This document shows positions 24,867 through 33,805 of a stretch of DNA of 64,000 bases, piece after piece. The DNA is from DATAEY01 sp045805565 (GTDB lineage Bacteria; Actinomycetota; Thermoleophilia; Solirubrobacterales; Solirubrobacteraceae). A model generated the notes under the pieces. That model was not told the DNA's origin. It saw only the letters and a program-made list of their open reading frames with translations, and did not search any database. The stretch is from the NCBI GenBank assembly GCA_045805565.1, contig JBJMKZ010000039.1:1-64000 (forward strand), given 5' to 3'. Within the stretch, counting starts at the first letter, position 1. The number at the start of each line of letters is the position of its first letter. Position numbers and translations under genes: made by a program.

Positions 24867-25343
24867 ATGGAGGCGCTGCCGCGTGTGGACGACCACGCCG
24901 TGGACGTGCGGGCGTCGCCCGAGCGGGTGTGGTCGGCGCTGGAGTGGGTGCTTCGCGCCAGCTTCGGGGGCCCGGTCGCCGCCTCGCTGGCTCGGGCGCT
25001 CGGGTGCCGCGAGACGACGGTCAGGGGACCGCGCGTCGCTCTGGCGGGATCGACGCTGCCCGGCTTCGAGGTCGCCGCCGCGCGGCCGCCCGCCCACCTC
25101 GCGCTGGAGGGCGGGCATCGGTTCGCCCGCTACCGGCTGACCTTCGACGTGGAGGAGATCGGCACGGGCGGCTCGCGTCTGCGCGCCCTCACCGAGGCCG
25201 CGTTTCCCGGGGCCTCGGGGCGCGTCTACCGCGGGTTGGTGATCGGGTCGCGCGCTCACCTGCTCCTCATCCGCCGCCTGCTGCGGGCGGTGGCCCGCCG
25301 CGCGGAGCATCCGGGGGCGCGCACCGGCGGGATAACCGGCTAG
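24867..25343 (+). CDS. SRPBCC-like small protein
   Basis: 158 residues. The start HAVDVRASPERVWSAL is the typical first strand and helix of START/SRPBCC proteins, and the C-terminal helix (YRGLVIGSRAHLLLIRRLLR) closes the pocket in that fold. Likely binds a hydrophobic ligand. A -10 TACGAT lies 11 nt before ATG 24867; a TTG at 24855 is an alternative start inside that promoter and therefore unlikely. Confidence 0.6.
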   Translation: MEALPRVDDHAVDVRASPERVWSALEWVLRASFGGPVAASLARALGCRETTVRGPRVALAGSTLPGFEVAAARPPAHLALEGGHRFARYRLTFDVEEIGTGGSRLRALTEAAFPGASGRVYRGLVIGSRAHLLLIRRLLRAVARRAEHPGARTGGITG

Positions 25344-25442
25344 GCGCCCGCTCCGACGACCCGGCACACGGGCGGGCGGCGCGCCCCGGCCGGTGGCTGG
25401 CGGGCGCGGGCCGGCGCGGTGGCAGCGGTCCGCGCCTTGCGC

Positions 25443-25448
25443 TACCCT
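25443..25448 (+). promoter_or_regulatory. Possible -10 element for riboswitch copy 2 transcript
   Basis: TACCCT is placed so that transcription would start a few bases before the riboswitch 5' end. No good -35 box was found. Confidence 0.3.
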
Positions 25449-25461
25449 GCCGCGCTGGTAA

Positions 25462-25612
25462 GGCCAACAGCCGAATCGCGGGTGCGTCCGAGTGCCCGCG
25501 AGCGGGGGACCCAGGAAGGCCGCGTCAGCGGCCAGGGGCGAATCGCCGCCCGAGTGCGGCGTAGCGCGAACTCTTTCCGCGCGAGTCCGGCAGCTAACCC
25601 CGCAGGCGCCGA
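25462..25612 (+). promoter_or_regulatory. c-di-AMP riboswitch (ydaO/yuaA class), copy 2
   Basis: Core elements in order: CCGAATCGCGGG near 25471, GGGGGACCCAGG (25504-25515), GGGGCGAATCGC (25535-25546) and the 3' signature AGTCCGGCAGCTAACCCCGC (25584-25603) followed by AGGCG. The final arm is directly followed by AAAGGGAGG, the SD of the NlpC/P60 gene, so ligand-dependent folding of P1 could control SD access. The outer ends are approximate. The remaining bases from 25344 hold no gene. Confidence 0.88.
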
Positions 25613-25627
25613 AAGGGAGGGGTTGCG

Positions 25628-26212
25628 TTGTCCGGTCCTTGGTTGCTCGCCAGTCGCGCCCGCCGAGTACTCGGCGCCGCGGTCGCGGTGTCCGCCGCCG
25701 CCGCGTGCTGGTCGCCGATCCAGGCCCTTGCCGATCCCGCCTACGGCGGCACCGCTCCGTCGGCGAGCGCTGGCGCGACCGCGCCCCTGAGCACCGCGCC
25801 GGGAGCCCGCGCCCGGCTGCTGCGGGACGGCACCGCGCAGGCGCCGGCGTCCGCCCCCTCGACCGTCCAGGCCGTGATCGCCGCGGGCAACCGCATCGCC
25901 CGCCTTCCGTACCGCTACGGCGGCGGCCACGGCAACTGGAACGACACCGGGTACGACTGCTCGGGGTCGGTCTCGTATGCGCTGCACGGCGCCGGGCTGT
26001 TGCGCGAGTCGGTCGACGCCACCGGATTCTTCAGGTATGGCCTGGCTGGCCCCGGCCGCTGGATCACGCTGTACTCCAACAACAGTCACGCGTTCATGGT
26101 CGTCGCCGGGCTGCGGTTCGACACCAGCGGACGCTCCCAGACCGGCTCGCGCTGGCAGGTCGAGCAGCGCTCGCCGGCCGGGTTCGTCGTCCGCCACCCG
26201 ACCGGTCTCTAG
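25628..26212 (+). CDS. Secreted NlpC/P60-like cell-wall hydrolase
   Basis: 194 residues. Signal peptide with cleavage near 36 (IQALAD). After an Ala/Ser/Thr linker the catalytic domain starts at 80: YRYGGGHGNW, Cys111 in YDCSGSVSYAL and His154 in NNSHAFMVVAG. NlpC/P60 enzymes cut D-gamma-glutamyl-diaminopimelate or related wall-peptide bonds. TTG 25628 is preceded by GGGAGGGG. Preceded by a c-di-AMP riboswitch, as are other actinobacterial NlpC/P60 and Rpf genes. Confidence 0.88.
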   Translation: MSGPWLLASRARRVLGAAVAVSAAAACWSPIQALADPAYGGTAPSASAGATAPLSTAPGARARLLRDGTAQAPASAPSTVQAVIAAGNRIARLPYRYGGGHGNWNDTGYDCSGSVSYALHGAGLLRESVDATGFFRYGLAGPGRWITLYSNNSHAFMVVAGLRFDTSGRSQTGSRWQVEQRSPAGFVVRHPTGL

Positions 26213-26219
26213 GGGCCGT

Positions 26220-26432
26220 CTAGGGCACGTCGCGGTCGCGCACCACGGTCCGGTCGCGGCTGCGGTCCGCCCACACGCTCAACCACAGCAGCGAGACCGC
26301 CAGCCCGATGATCCCGACGATCATCAGGATCAGTCCGACCGTCTGGAGGCTGACCCCCTGGATGCTCGCGGTCACGGCGTAGCGGAGGATGGCTCCGGCC
26401 GCGATCAGGAACAGCGACACTCCGATGCTCAT
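26220..26432 (-). CDS. DUF6458 family small membrane protein
   Basis: 70 residues, two helices: SIGVSLFLIAAGAILRYAV and TVGLILMIVGIIGLAVSLL, then a charged tail. This layout is common in actinobacteria as DUF6458; role unknown. ATG 26432 has AAGGA 6 nt upstream; longer upstream reading lacks sense. Confidence 0.75.
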   Translation of the reverse strand: MSIGVSLFLIAAGAILRYAVTASIQGVSLQTVGLILMIVGIIGLAVSLLWLSVWADRSRDRTVVRDRDVP

Positions 26433-26559
26433 CGGCAGTCCTTTCCGAGCCTCGCGCTCGTCTACCCCGGATCTCCGGGCCAGGACACCGTAGCGCCTGA
26501 CGCGGCGGTGGCGGGACCGCGTCGGTCCGGGCGTGACGCGCTGGCGTAGCATCCGCGCC

Positions 26560-26616
26560 ATGAGGACCGCGGTCTGCGAAGCCGGCGCGATCTCCGCGCG
26601 TCAGCACTTCGGCTAG
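26560..26616 (+). CDS. Possible leaderless 18-codon leader ORF upstream of zincin gene
   Basis: ATG to TAG encodes MRTAVCEAGAISARQHFG. A -10-like TAGCAT (26547-26552) ends 7 nt before the ATG, so the peptide would be the first thing translated on the transcript of the metallopeptidase gene, whose ATG is only 9 nt after the stop. It contains one Cys. Too short for statistical support; may be chance. Confidence 0.3.
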   Translation: MRTAVCEAGAISARQHFG

Positions 26617-26625
26617 GACGTCGCG

Positions 26626-27240
26626 ATGGCCACCCGGCGGATCCTGTGGGCGGCCGGCTGCAGCCTGTCCATCGGCCTCGCCTTCGTCGCGATCGCGCAG
26701 GGGCTGTCGCCGTCGCTGCCGCTTCGGGCGCTCGAGGTTCTCGCCCTGTTCGCCGCGGGAGCGCTGGTGCTCGGCTGGCCCGTCCTGTGGCTCGCACTGC
26801 GCATGGCCGGATGGCGCGAACCCGAGCCGCGGTTCGAACGCCGCGTGCAGCTGTCCGAGCGGCTCGCGAGCGGCGGCGGGGCGGCGGGCTACGAGTACGA
26901 GTTCGCCGAGCGCGACCCGTACGACGACGACGAGTTCGACGAGCTGGTCCGCGAGGCCCTCGACGACCTGCCGGACTGGGCCCGGCGAGCGCTCGAGCGC
27001 AACGTGGCCGTGATCGTCTCGGACGGGGGTCGCCGGCGCGGCGCCTACGGGCTCTACCACGGCGGCGGCGTGGCGCGGGACAGCGTCGCCGACCGGATCG
27101 TGATCTACCGCGACACGCTGCGCCGGGACTTCGGCGACGATCCCCAGGCGTTGCGCGCCCAGGTGGTGCGCACCGTCCGCCACGAGCTCGCCCACCACCT
27201 CGGCTTCGACGAGCTGGGGGTGGGCGAGCTCGGCCTCTGA
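26626..27240 (+). CDS. Minimal zincin-type metallopeptidase with N-terminal membrane segments
   Basis: 204 residues. The first 65 hold two hydrophobic helices. The catalytic part has HELAHHLGFDE with zinc ligands His186 and His190 and the catalytic Glu187, as in the minimal zincin (PF06262) family; the DDDEFDELVREALDDLPDWA segment is its usual N-terminal helix. Most relatives are soluble and about 120 residues, so the membrane anchor is a departure. Substrate unknown. Confidence 0.8.
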   Translation: MATRRILWAAGCSLSIGLAFVAIAQGLSPSLPLRALEVLALFAAGALVLGWPVLWLALRMAGWREPEPRFERRVQLSERLASGGGAAGYEYEFAERDPYDDDEFDELVREALDDLPDWARRALERNVAVIVSDGGRRRGAYGLYHGGGVARDSVADRIVIYRDTLRRDFGDDPQALRAQVVRTVRHELAHHLGFDELGVGELGL

Positions 27241-27323
27241 GTCGCGCCGCCCCTCGGCCGGCCGGCGGCGGCCACGGCGTCGCCGTAGGATTCGGCCCCG
27301 ACCCGATCAAGGAGAACGATCAC

Positions 27324-28475
27324 ATGCCGCAAGCCGTCATCGTCGACGCCATCCGGACGCCCATCGGGCGGGCGGGGAAGGGGTCGCTGAAGGACGTCCG
27401 CGCGGACGACCTCGCGGCCGTGCCGCTCAAGGCGCTCCAGGAGCGCAACCCCGAGGTCGACTTCTCCACGGTCGACGACGTGATGATGGGATGCGGCTTC
27501 CCCGAGGGGGAGCAGGGCTACAACGTCGGCCGCAATGCGGCGCTGCTGGCCGGGATCGACCACCACGTGCCCGCCACCACGGTCAACCGCTTCTGCGCAT
27601 CGTCGCTGCAGACGATCCGGATGGCCTTCCATGCCATCCAGGCGGGCGAGGGGGACACGTACGTGGCGTGCGGCGTCGAGGCGGTGTCGCGCGCCGGAGG
27701 CGGCGCCGACTTCGAGTTCCACCCCAAGCTCAACGGCTCGGAGGGGTCGCTCTACAACGTCTACATCCCGATGGGGCTGACCGCCGAGAACGTCGCCGAG
27801 CGCTGCAACGTCACCCGGGAGCAGCAGGACGAATGGGCGGTGGTCTCGCAGAGCCGGGCGGTGGATTCCCAGGAGTCCGGCCACTTCGACCGCGAGATCG
27901 TGCCGGTGACGACGCCCGACGGGAGCGAGGTCACCAAGGACGACGGGCCGCGGCCCAACACCACGATCGAGAAGCTGGCCGAGCTGCGGCCGGCGTTCCG
28001 CGAGAACGGGACGGTGACCGCCGGCAACGCATGTCCGCTCAACGACGGCGCGGCCGCGGTGCTGGTCATGTCGGAGGACCGTGCGCGCGAGGCGGGATGC
28101 AAGCCGCGAGCCCGGATCGTCGCCTCCCAGGTCGCCGCGATCCGTCCCGAGATCATGGGGCTCGGACCGCTGCCGGCCGTCCGCGGGGTGCTCGACCAGG
28201 CCGGGATGACGATCGACGACATCGACGTAGTGGAGCTCAACGAAGCCTTCGCCGCCCAGGTGGTCCCCTGCAAGCAGGAGCTGGGGATCGACGACGAGAA
28301 GCTCAATCCGTTCGGGGGGGCGATCGCGCTCGGGCATCCGTTCGGCATGACGGGAGCGCGGATCATGACCACGCTGCTCAACGACCTGGAGACGCTGGAC
28401 GAGTCGGTCGGGCTGGAGACGATGTGCGTCGCCGGAGGGATGGGGCAGGCGATGATCGTCGAGCGCCTGAACTGA
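27324..28475 (+). CDS. Thiolase family protein (acetyl-CoA acyltransferase)
   Basis: 383 residues. Nucleophile Cys91 in NRFCASSLQT, GHPFGMTG with the His, and the final CVAGGMGQ Cys form the thiolase active site. It runs the last step of beta-oxidation or the condensing reverse. ATG 27324 has AAGGAG at 27310 and a -10 TAGGAT further upstream. A second thiolase starts at 63787; the two differ in N-terminal wording and are not recent copies. Confidence 0.92.
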   Translation: MPQAVIVDAIRTPIGRAGKGSLKDVRADDLAAVPLKALQERNPEVDFSTVDDVMMGCGFPEGEQGYNVGRNAALLAGIDHHVPATTVNRFCASSLQTIRMAFHAIQAGEGDTYVACGVEAVSRAGGGADFEFHPKLNGSEGSLYNVYIPMGLTAENVAERCNVTREQQDEWAVVSQSRAVDSQESGHFDREIVPVTTPDGSEVTKDDGPRPNTTIEKLAELRPAFRENGTVTAGNACPLNDGAAAVLVMSEDRAREAGCKPRARIVASQVAAIRPEIMGLGPLPAVRGVLDQAGMTIDDIDVVELNEAFAAQVVPCKQELGIDDEKLNPFGGAIALGHPFGMTGARIMTTLLNDLETLDESVGLETMCVAGGMGQAMIVERLN

Positions 28476-28481
28476 GCCTGG

Positions 28482-29864
28482 TCAGGACGGCGCCGGAGCC
28501 AGGAGCTCTCGCAGCGACTCCTCCAGCGCCCCGGCGGCGACCTCGACCGGAGGATCCAGCCCCCGGTCGGCCAGAAGCCCGAAGAACACCGCGCCGTCGT
28601 AGGACAGGATGCCGACCGACAGCCCCTGGTTGGCGGGGTTGAGCGGCACCACCGGGAATGTCTCTCGCAGCCGGCTACCGGCCAGGTAGAAGGGCCGCTG
28701 GGGGCCCGGCACGTTCGAGACCACCAGGTTGAACGCGCGCACGCCGCCGGTCGCGCGAACCAGCATCGCCGCCACCGCCGGAGGCGCCCACCCCGTGGCC
28801 CCGACCAGCATCGCGCCGGCACGCACCGCCGCCGAGCGCCTGAGCTGGCGCATCGTCGCGGACAACCTGCGCACGCGCGCCGCGGGGTCGCCCTCCTCGA
28901 TCGGCAGGTCGACGAAGACGGTGGATATGCGGTTGCCGGTCTGCCGGCCCTCCGCGGGGTTGCGGATGTTCACCGGCACCAGTGCGACGGGTGGTCCCTC
29001 GAGGTCGATGTCCCCCAGGTAGCCGCGCAGCATCCCGGTCACCGCGGCCAGCAGCGCGTCGTTGACCGTGCCGCCGGCGGCCTTGCCGGCCGCCTTCAGG
29101 CCGGCCAGGCCGCAACGCGCCAGTGCGAAGCGCCGGTTGGGGGAGATCGCCCGGTTCAGCGGCGTCATCGGCGCCTGCGGGCGCGTCCGGGCGAGCTCGA
29201 CCAGCAGGTCGGTGGCCGCCCGCAGGTCGTCGGCGGCCTGCCGCGGCCCCGCCTCGAGCGCGCGGACCGCGGTGTCCACCAGCAGCCGCTGGGTGCGCGA
29301 GAACGGGGTGGCCAGCAGGCTCGCCAGGTGGCGGCCGCGGTCATGGGGCCGCGGCTGCCACTCCCCGTCGGGCGGTGGGACCTCGGTCGGCTCCGGGGTC
29401 GCATCGAGCAGCACGGTCCCCACGTCTACCGCGGCGATCCCGTCAACCAGGGCGTGGTGCATCTTGGGGACCAGCGCCACCCGCTCGTGGCCGACGCCTT
29501 CGACGAGGTGAAGCTCCCACAGCGGCCGGGAGCGGTCCAGGCGCCGGGACATCTCCCGGGCCAGGTAGGCGGAGAGCTGCGCGTCGCCACCCGGTGGCGG
29601 CAGGGTGGCGTGGCGAACGTGCCACTCCGGCTCGAAATTCTCGTCGTCGACCCACACCGGCTGGGCGAGCCCCAGCGGTGCCTGCGCGAGACGCTGGCGG
29701 TAGCGGGGGATCAGGTGCAGGCGCGACTTCAGCCGCTCCAGCACTCCGTCGTAGCTGAGCCCCGGGCCCGCGTCGAACAACAGCGCGGCGCCGACCGCCA
29801 TGTTCACGGGGCCGAGCTCGGCGGCCAGTGACGAGCGGTCGCTGGGGCTCAGCTCGTCCGCCAC
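28482..29864 (-). CDS. Wax ester synthase/diacylglycerol acyltransferase (WS/DGAT)
   Basis: 460 residues, normal for the family. The catalytic motif HHALVDG is at 136-142; later NLVVSNVPGPQ is the second conserved block. It acylates diacylglycerol or fatty alcohol from acyl-CoA, making storage lipid. Lies 15 nt after the SDR gene and likely forms an operon with it; the thiolase converges on it with a 6-bp gap. Confidence 0.92.
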   Translation of the reverse strand: MADELSPSDRSSLAAELGPVNMAVGAALLFDAGPGLSYDGVLERLKSRLHLIPRYRQRLAQAPLGLAQPVWVDDENFEPEWHVRHATLPPPGGDAQLSAYLAREMSRRLDRSRPLWELHLVEGVGHERVALVPKMHHALVDGIAAVDVGTVLLDATPEPTEVPPPDGEWQPRPHDRGRHLASLLATPFSRTQRLLVDTAVRALEAGPRQAADDLRAATDLLVELARTRPQAPMTPLNRAISPNRRFALARCGLAGLKAAGKAAGGTVNDALLAAVTGMLRGYLGDIDLEGPPVALVPVNIRNPAEGRQTGNRISTVFVDLPIEEGDPAARVRRLSATMRQLRRSAAVRAGAMLVGATGWAPPAVAAMLVRATGGVRAFNLVVSNVPGPQRPFYLAGSRLRETFPVVPLNPANQGLSVGILSYDGAVFFGLLADRGLDPPVEVAAGALEESLRELLAPAPS

Positions 29865-29879
29865 CGGGGCGGTCCTGGA

Positions 29880-30647
29880 TTACCTCGGCGGCATCCGCAG
29901 CGCTCCGTCCAGGCGGATGACCTCGCCGTTGAGCATCGGGTTCTCGACGATCTGCTCGGCCAGGAGCGCGAACTCCTGGGGGCGCCCGAGCCGCCGGGGA
30001 AACGGGATCTGCTCCCCCAGCGCGTCCCGCTGGGGCTGCGGCAGGGCGGCCAGGAGCGGGGTGTCGAACAGGCCCGGCGCGATCGTCACGACCCTGATGG
30101 CGCTCGACGCGAGGTCGCGGGCGGCGGGCAGCGTCATGCCGACCACCCCGCCCTTGGAGGCGGAGTAGGCCACCTGGCCGATCTGGCCGTCGAACGCCGC
30201 GGTCGACGCGGTGTTGACGCAAACCCCGCGCTCGCCCTCCTCGAGCGGCTCGCCGGCGAGCATGGCGGCGGCGGCGTGGCGCAGCAGGTTGAACGTGCCG
30301 ACCAGGTTGATCCGGACGACCGTCTCGAACGGCGGCAGCTGGTGCGGGCCTCGCTTCCCGGCCACCTTCTCGGCCCACCCGACGCCCGCGCAGCAGACGC
30401 TGATGCGCAGGCCGCCATCGGCGCCGGCGGCGCTGGCCACCGCGGCCGCCACCGAGTCGGAGTCGGTGACGTCGGTGTGCACGAACCTCGCGCGCTCGCC
30501 GAGGTCCGAGGCCAGCGTCGTGCCCTTGTCGCGGTTGATGTCGGCGATCACCACCGACGCGCCGCCGTCGTGGAGCCGACGCGCGGTCGCCTCGCCGAGG
30601 CCCGAAGCGCCGCCCGCCACCAGCGCGCTGCTGCCTTCGATGTGCAT
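29880..30647 (-). CDS. SDR oxidoreductase (3-hydroxyacyl-CoA dehydrogenase type-2 like)
   Basis: 255 residues. Rossmann loop AGGASGLG at 11-18, Ser148, Tyr161 and Lys165 (YSASK) form the SDR active site. The wording through APGLFDTPLL and PFPRRLGRPQEFA matches HSD17B10-like 3-hydroxyacyl-CoA dehydrogenases. Would oxidise 3-hydroxyacyl-CoA with NAD. A -10 TAGGGT (30657-30662, minus strand) lies 9 nt before ATG 30647. Heads the WS/DGAT operon. Confidence 0.88.
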   Translation of the reverse strand: MHIEGSSALVAGGASGLGEATARRLHDGGASVVIADINRDKGTTLASDLGERARFVHTDVTDSDSVAAAVASAAGADGGLRISVCCAGVGWAEKVAGKRGPHQLPPFETVVRINLVGTFNLLRHAAAAMLAGEPLEEGERGVCVNTASTAAFDGQIGQVAYSASKGGVVGMTLPAARDLASSAIRVVTIAPGLFDTPLLAALPQPQRDALGEQIPFPRRLGRPQEFALLAEQIVENPMLNGEVIRLDGALRMPPR

Positions 30648-30678
30648 CGGGCGCGAACCCTACCGGGACGGGTTCCGC

Positions 30679-31671
30679 CTACCGCGACGCCAGCGAGACC
30701 GCGAACAGCTCCCCGGGATCGGAGTACCACCCGCGCAGACGCAGGCCCGCCGCCCGGTAGTCGGCCTCGACCCGCTCGCGGGTGAACTTGGCGCTGATCT
30801 CGGTGCGCAGTTCCTCGCCAGACTCGAACTCGACCTCGAGCTCAAGGTCGGCGATCCGCACGGCGCAGGCGTCGCGGGCGCGCAGTCGCATCTCGATCCA
30901 TTCACGGCGGCGATCGAAGAACGCGACGTGGTCGAAGCCGTCAGGGTCGAAGTCGGCGTCGAGCTCCCGGTTCACCACGCGCAGGATGTTGCGGTTGAAC
31001 TCGGCCGTCACGCCGGCCGAGTCGTCGTAGGCCGCTTCCAGGATCGCCGGGTCCTTCACCAGGTCGGTCCCGATGAGCAGGTGGTCCCCCGGCCTCAGCA
31101 GCCTGGCGATCTCGCGCAGCAATCGCCGCCGGCTGCCGGGCGGGAAATTGCCGATCGTGCCGCCCAGCAGTGCCACCAGGCGCGGTCCGCCGTCCGCTGC
31201 CGGGATCCGGTCCAGATGGCGCTCGAAGTCGCCGACCACCCCGTGGACGTTCAGGCCCGGGTAGTCGCCGGCCAGCTCGTTGGCCGCCTCGCGCACCATC
31301 CGCTCGGACACGTCCACCGGGACGTAGCGGCGCAGCATCCCGCTCGACGCCATGGCGTCGAGCAGCAGACGCGCCTTGGTCGTGGCCCCCGAGCCGAGTT
31401 CGACCAGTTCGGCGGGACGCGCCCGCCGCACGATGGCCCCGCCCTCGGCTTCGAGGATCTCCAGCTCGGTGCGGGTCGGGTAGTACTCCGGCAGCTCGCA
31501 GATCCGCTCGAACAGCTCGCAGCCGCGGGAGTCGTAGAGGTGCTTGGGGGGCAGCTCCTTGAACGGCCGGGTCAGGCCGTCGAGGACGTCGTCGGCCAGC
31601 CGCCGCTCGGAGCCCTCGCCGAGGTGCAGCTCGATCCGGACCTGCGGCCGGTCCTGGGCCACCTGGCTCAT
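30679..31671 (-). CDS. egtD: L-histidine N-alpha-methyltransferase EgtD
   Basis: 330 residues. LPEYYPTRTE at 60-69 is the EgtD hallmark, and ELGSGATTK at 91-99 is the SAM site. It trimethylates histidine to hercynine with three SAM molecules. Its ATG overlaps the egtB stop as ATGA. No gamma-glutamylcysteine synthetase (egtA), amidotransferase (egtC) or lyase (egtE) is in this window. Confidence 0.95.
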   Translation of the reverse strand: MSQVAQDRPQVRIELHLGEGSERRLADDVLDGLTRPFKELPPKHLYDSRGCELFERICELPEYYPTRTELEILEAEGGAIVRRARPAELVELGSGATTKARLLLDAMASSGMLRRYVPVDVSERMVREAANELAGDYPGLNVHGVVGDFERHLDRIPAADGGPRLVALLGGTIGNFPPGSRRRLLREIARLLRPGDHLLIGTDLVKDPAILEAAYDDSAGVTAEFNRNILRVVNRELDADFDPDGFDHVAFFDRRREWIEMRLRARDACAVRIADLELEVEFESGEELRTEISAKFTRERVEADYRAAGLRLRGWYSDPGELFAVSLASR

Positions 31672-32954
31672 GCGTCCCTCGCGATCCGCAGGCCGGCGAA
31701 TATCTGGCGGCGCTGGGGGAGGTCCCAGTTGCGGAAGGTGGGCGTCGCCACCCGTCGCGCGGTCGCCCAGGAGCCGCCCCGCAGCACGCGGTACCCGTCA
31801 CCGAAGAAGACCTCCGAGTATTCGCGGTAGGGATGGGCGGCGAAGCCGGGATAGGCGGTGAAGTGGCTGCTGGTCCACTCCCACACGTCGCCCAGCATGC
31901 CGAGGCAGCCGCTGGGAGAGGCACCGTCGGGGTAGGCGCCTACCTGCGCCGGCCCGAAGGCCAGCTGATCGAGGTTGGCATGGGACGGGCCGGGCGGCTC
32001 CTCGCCCCACGGGAAGCGGAGCTTCTCTGCGGTCCGCTGGTCCCAAGTCGCCGCCCTCTCCCACTCCGCCTCGGTGGGGAGGCGCGCCCCGTGGGCGCGG
32101 GCGAAGGCGTCGGCCTCGAACCAGGAGACATGGACGACGGGCTTGTCCGGGTCGATGGGCTCGTAGCCGCCGATGCGCCACTCGCGCCCGTCGTCCGTCC
32201 AGTTCAGGGGATGCGTGATGTCGTACTGCTCCTTCCAGCGCCAGGCCTCCTCCGACCACAGCTCCCGGCGCTGGTAGCCGCCGCCCTCGACGAAGGCCAG
32301 GAAGGTCGCGTTGTCGATCGGCAGGTGGCCGATCTCAAAGGTGGGGACCTCGACCGGGTTGCGGGGTCGCTCGTTGTCGTAGGCGAACCCCCCGTCGCCG
32401 GCGCCGAGCTCGAACTCGCCGCCCGGCACCTCGACCATCTGCGGCCCGCCGGCTGCCGACGCGGGGGGTGTCTGCGCCCGCGCCGGCCGGTGCCCGTCCA
32501 GCCGGGCGAGGTTCAGCGTCTGCAGCATGGTCTCGCAGTGCTGGCGCTCGTGGCGCACGACCAGCTCGTGCAGCAGGCCGTCGCCGGCCCCGTGACGAGC
32601 GGTGGCGCTCAGCGCCCGTTCGCGCACCCGCGCGAGATACGCTCGCGCCTCCTTCGCCCGCAGGAACGGCAGGCTTCCCCGCCGGGGCCGCGGAGTCTCG
32701 AACGCGTCGTAGACCTCGGCCAGGTCGGCGCGCTCCATCGGCTCCTGCGCGAAGCGGTGTACCAACCAGAGGTCCTCGAACGCCGCGATGTGCCCGAGAT
32801 CCCACGCCAGGGGACTCATCAGCGGGGAGTGGACGCGCTCCAGGTCGGCGTCGGAGATTCCCTCGACCAGTCCGAGGGTGCGCTCGCGGGCCTCCGACAG
32901 CGCCTCGACGAGCGGCTCGGGGTCGATCATGGTGGGCGCTGGCGCGTAGCGCAT
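31668..32954 (-). CDS. egtB: Ergothioneine sulfoxide synthase EgtB
   Basis: 428 residues. The DinB-like N-domain supplies the iron-binding His55 (LGHIAAFE), His135 and His139 (RHERQHCETML); the FGE-sulfatase-like C-domain follows (PGGEFELGAGD, LPTEAEWERAA, GMLGDVWEWTSS). It joins hercynine and a cysteine thiol with oxygen to give the sulfoxide. ATG 32930 (MIDPEPL) is an alternative start. A -10 TATAGC/TAGCCT near 33022-33029 on the minus strand would give a leader of about 65 nt. Confidence 0.95.
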   Translation of the reverse strand: MRYAPAPTMIDPEPLVEALSEARERTLGLVEGISDADLERVHSPLMSPLAWDLGHIAAFEDLWLVHRFAQEPMERADLAEVYDAFETPRPRRGSLPFLRAKEARAYLARVRERALSATARHGAGDGLLHELVVRHERQHCETMLQTLNLARLDGHRPARAQTPPASAAGGPQMVEVPGGEFELGAGDGGFAYDNERPRNPVEVPTFEIGHLPIDNATFLAFVEGGGYQRRELWSEEAWRWKEQYDITHPLNWTDDGREWRIGGYEPIDPDKPVVHVSWFEADAFARAHGARLPTEAEWERAATWDQRTAEKLRFPWGEEPPGPSHANLDQLAFGPAQVGAYPDGASPSGCLGMLGDVWEWTSSHFTAYPGFAAHPYREYSEVFFGDGYRVLRGGSWATARRVATPTFRNWDLPQRRQIFAGLRIARDA

Positions 32955-33055
32955 GTCGCTTGGGCTCGCAGTCTGCTCGCCTGCCCTTTCGTTACGCGGC
33001 AGCTGCGCTCCAGGTTGCGCAGGCTATACCGATCCGCCCGCCCGGGCAGCGCCGG

Positions 33056-33805
33056 TCAACCCTCCACGGCGTAGCGCAGCAGCAGCTCCCCCTGGCTCTC
33101 CAGCGCCCAGACGAGGCCGAGCCCGGCCGGCTCGGACAGCGGCGGCCCCCCCACGATGGTCAGCGCAACCTCGCCGCCGACCAGGCGTGGCGCCACGGTG
33201 AGGAAGAGCTCGTCGACGGCCCGCTCTCGCAGCAGGGCGCCCAGGACAGTGGGGCCTCCCTCGCACAGCACGGAGCGCACGCCATGGTCCTCGCGCAACC
33301 GCCGCAGCGCCGCCGCCATCCCGAAGTCGTCCGGGCTCAGGCGCGTCACCTCGACTCTCGCCTGCGGGTTGCCGGGCTCCACCGGGCCGGCGCTGTAGAT
33401 CACCACCGTCGAGTCGGGGTCCGCGAACAGCGGGATGTCCAGCGGCACGCGGCCGCTGCGGGTCACGATGCAGGCCAGCGGATCGGCAGCCAGACCCCGG
33501 CGAACCCTCGCCTCCCGGGCCGCGGGGTCGCGCACGAGCCGCCCGTAACGCTCCACCCGAAGTGTTCCGGTCCCCACCAGGATCGCGTCGACCTGCCCGC
33601 GCAGGGCGTGGAACAGCCGCCTGTCGGCGTCACCGCCGATCGGTCCCGACCGGCCCTCGATCGTCGCCTTGCCGTCGGCGGTGCTGACCATGTTGCAGAT
33701 CATCAGCGGACGCTGCGCGGTCGCCCGCTCCGCGGGTCGCAGCGACTCGGCCACCTCCTCCACCGTGACCGCCGCCGGGTCCGGGTGGATCCGACGCAGC
33801 CTCAC
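33056..33805 (-). CDS. Pyrimidine reductase family protein (RibD C-terminal domain type)
   Basis: 249 residues. NMVSTADGKATIEGRSGPIG and LVGTGTLRVERYGRLV are the RibD reductase signature; CEGGPTVLGALL binds NADPH. No deaminase domain is attached. It may reduce a pyrimidine in riboflavin or deazaflavin metabolism. The GTG start overlaps the TGA of the LLM oxidoreductase gene, so the two are coupled; an F420-related pairing is an inference. Confidence 0.85.
   Translation of the reverse strand: MRLRRIHPDPAAVTVEEVAESLRPAERATAQRPLMICNMVSTADGKATIEGRSGPIGGDADRRLFHALRGQVDAILVGTGTLRVERYGRLVRDPAAREARVRRGLAADPLACIVTRSGRVPLDIPLFADPDSTVVIYSAGPVEPGNPQARVEVTRLSPDDFGMAAALRRLREDHGVRSVLCEGGPTVLGALLRERAVDELFLTVAPRLVGGEVALTIVGGPPLSEPAGLGLVWALESQGELLLRYAVEG

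Noticed and set aside
26646..27323. A 226-codon in-frame extension of the thiolase
   Set aside because: It is a shadow of the zincin gene; ATG 27324 has its own SD and gives the family length.
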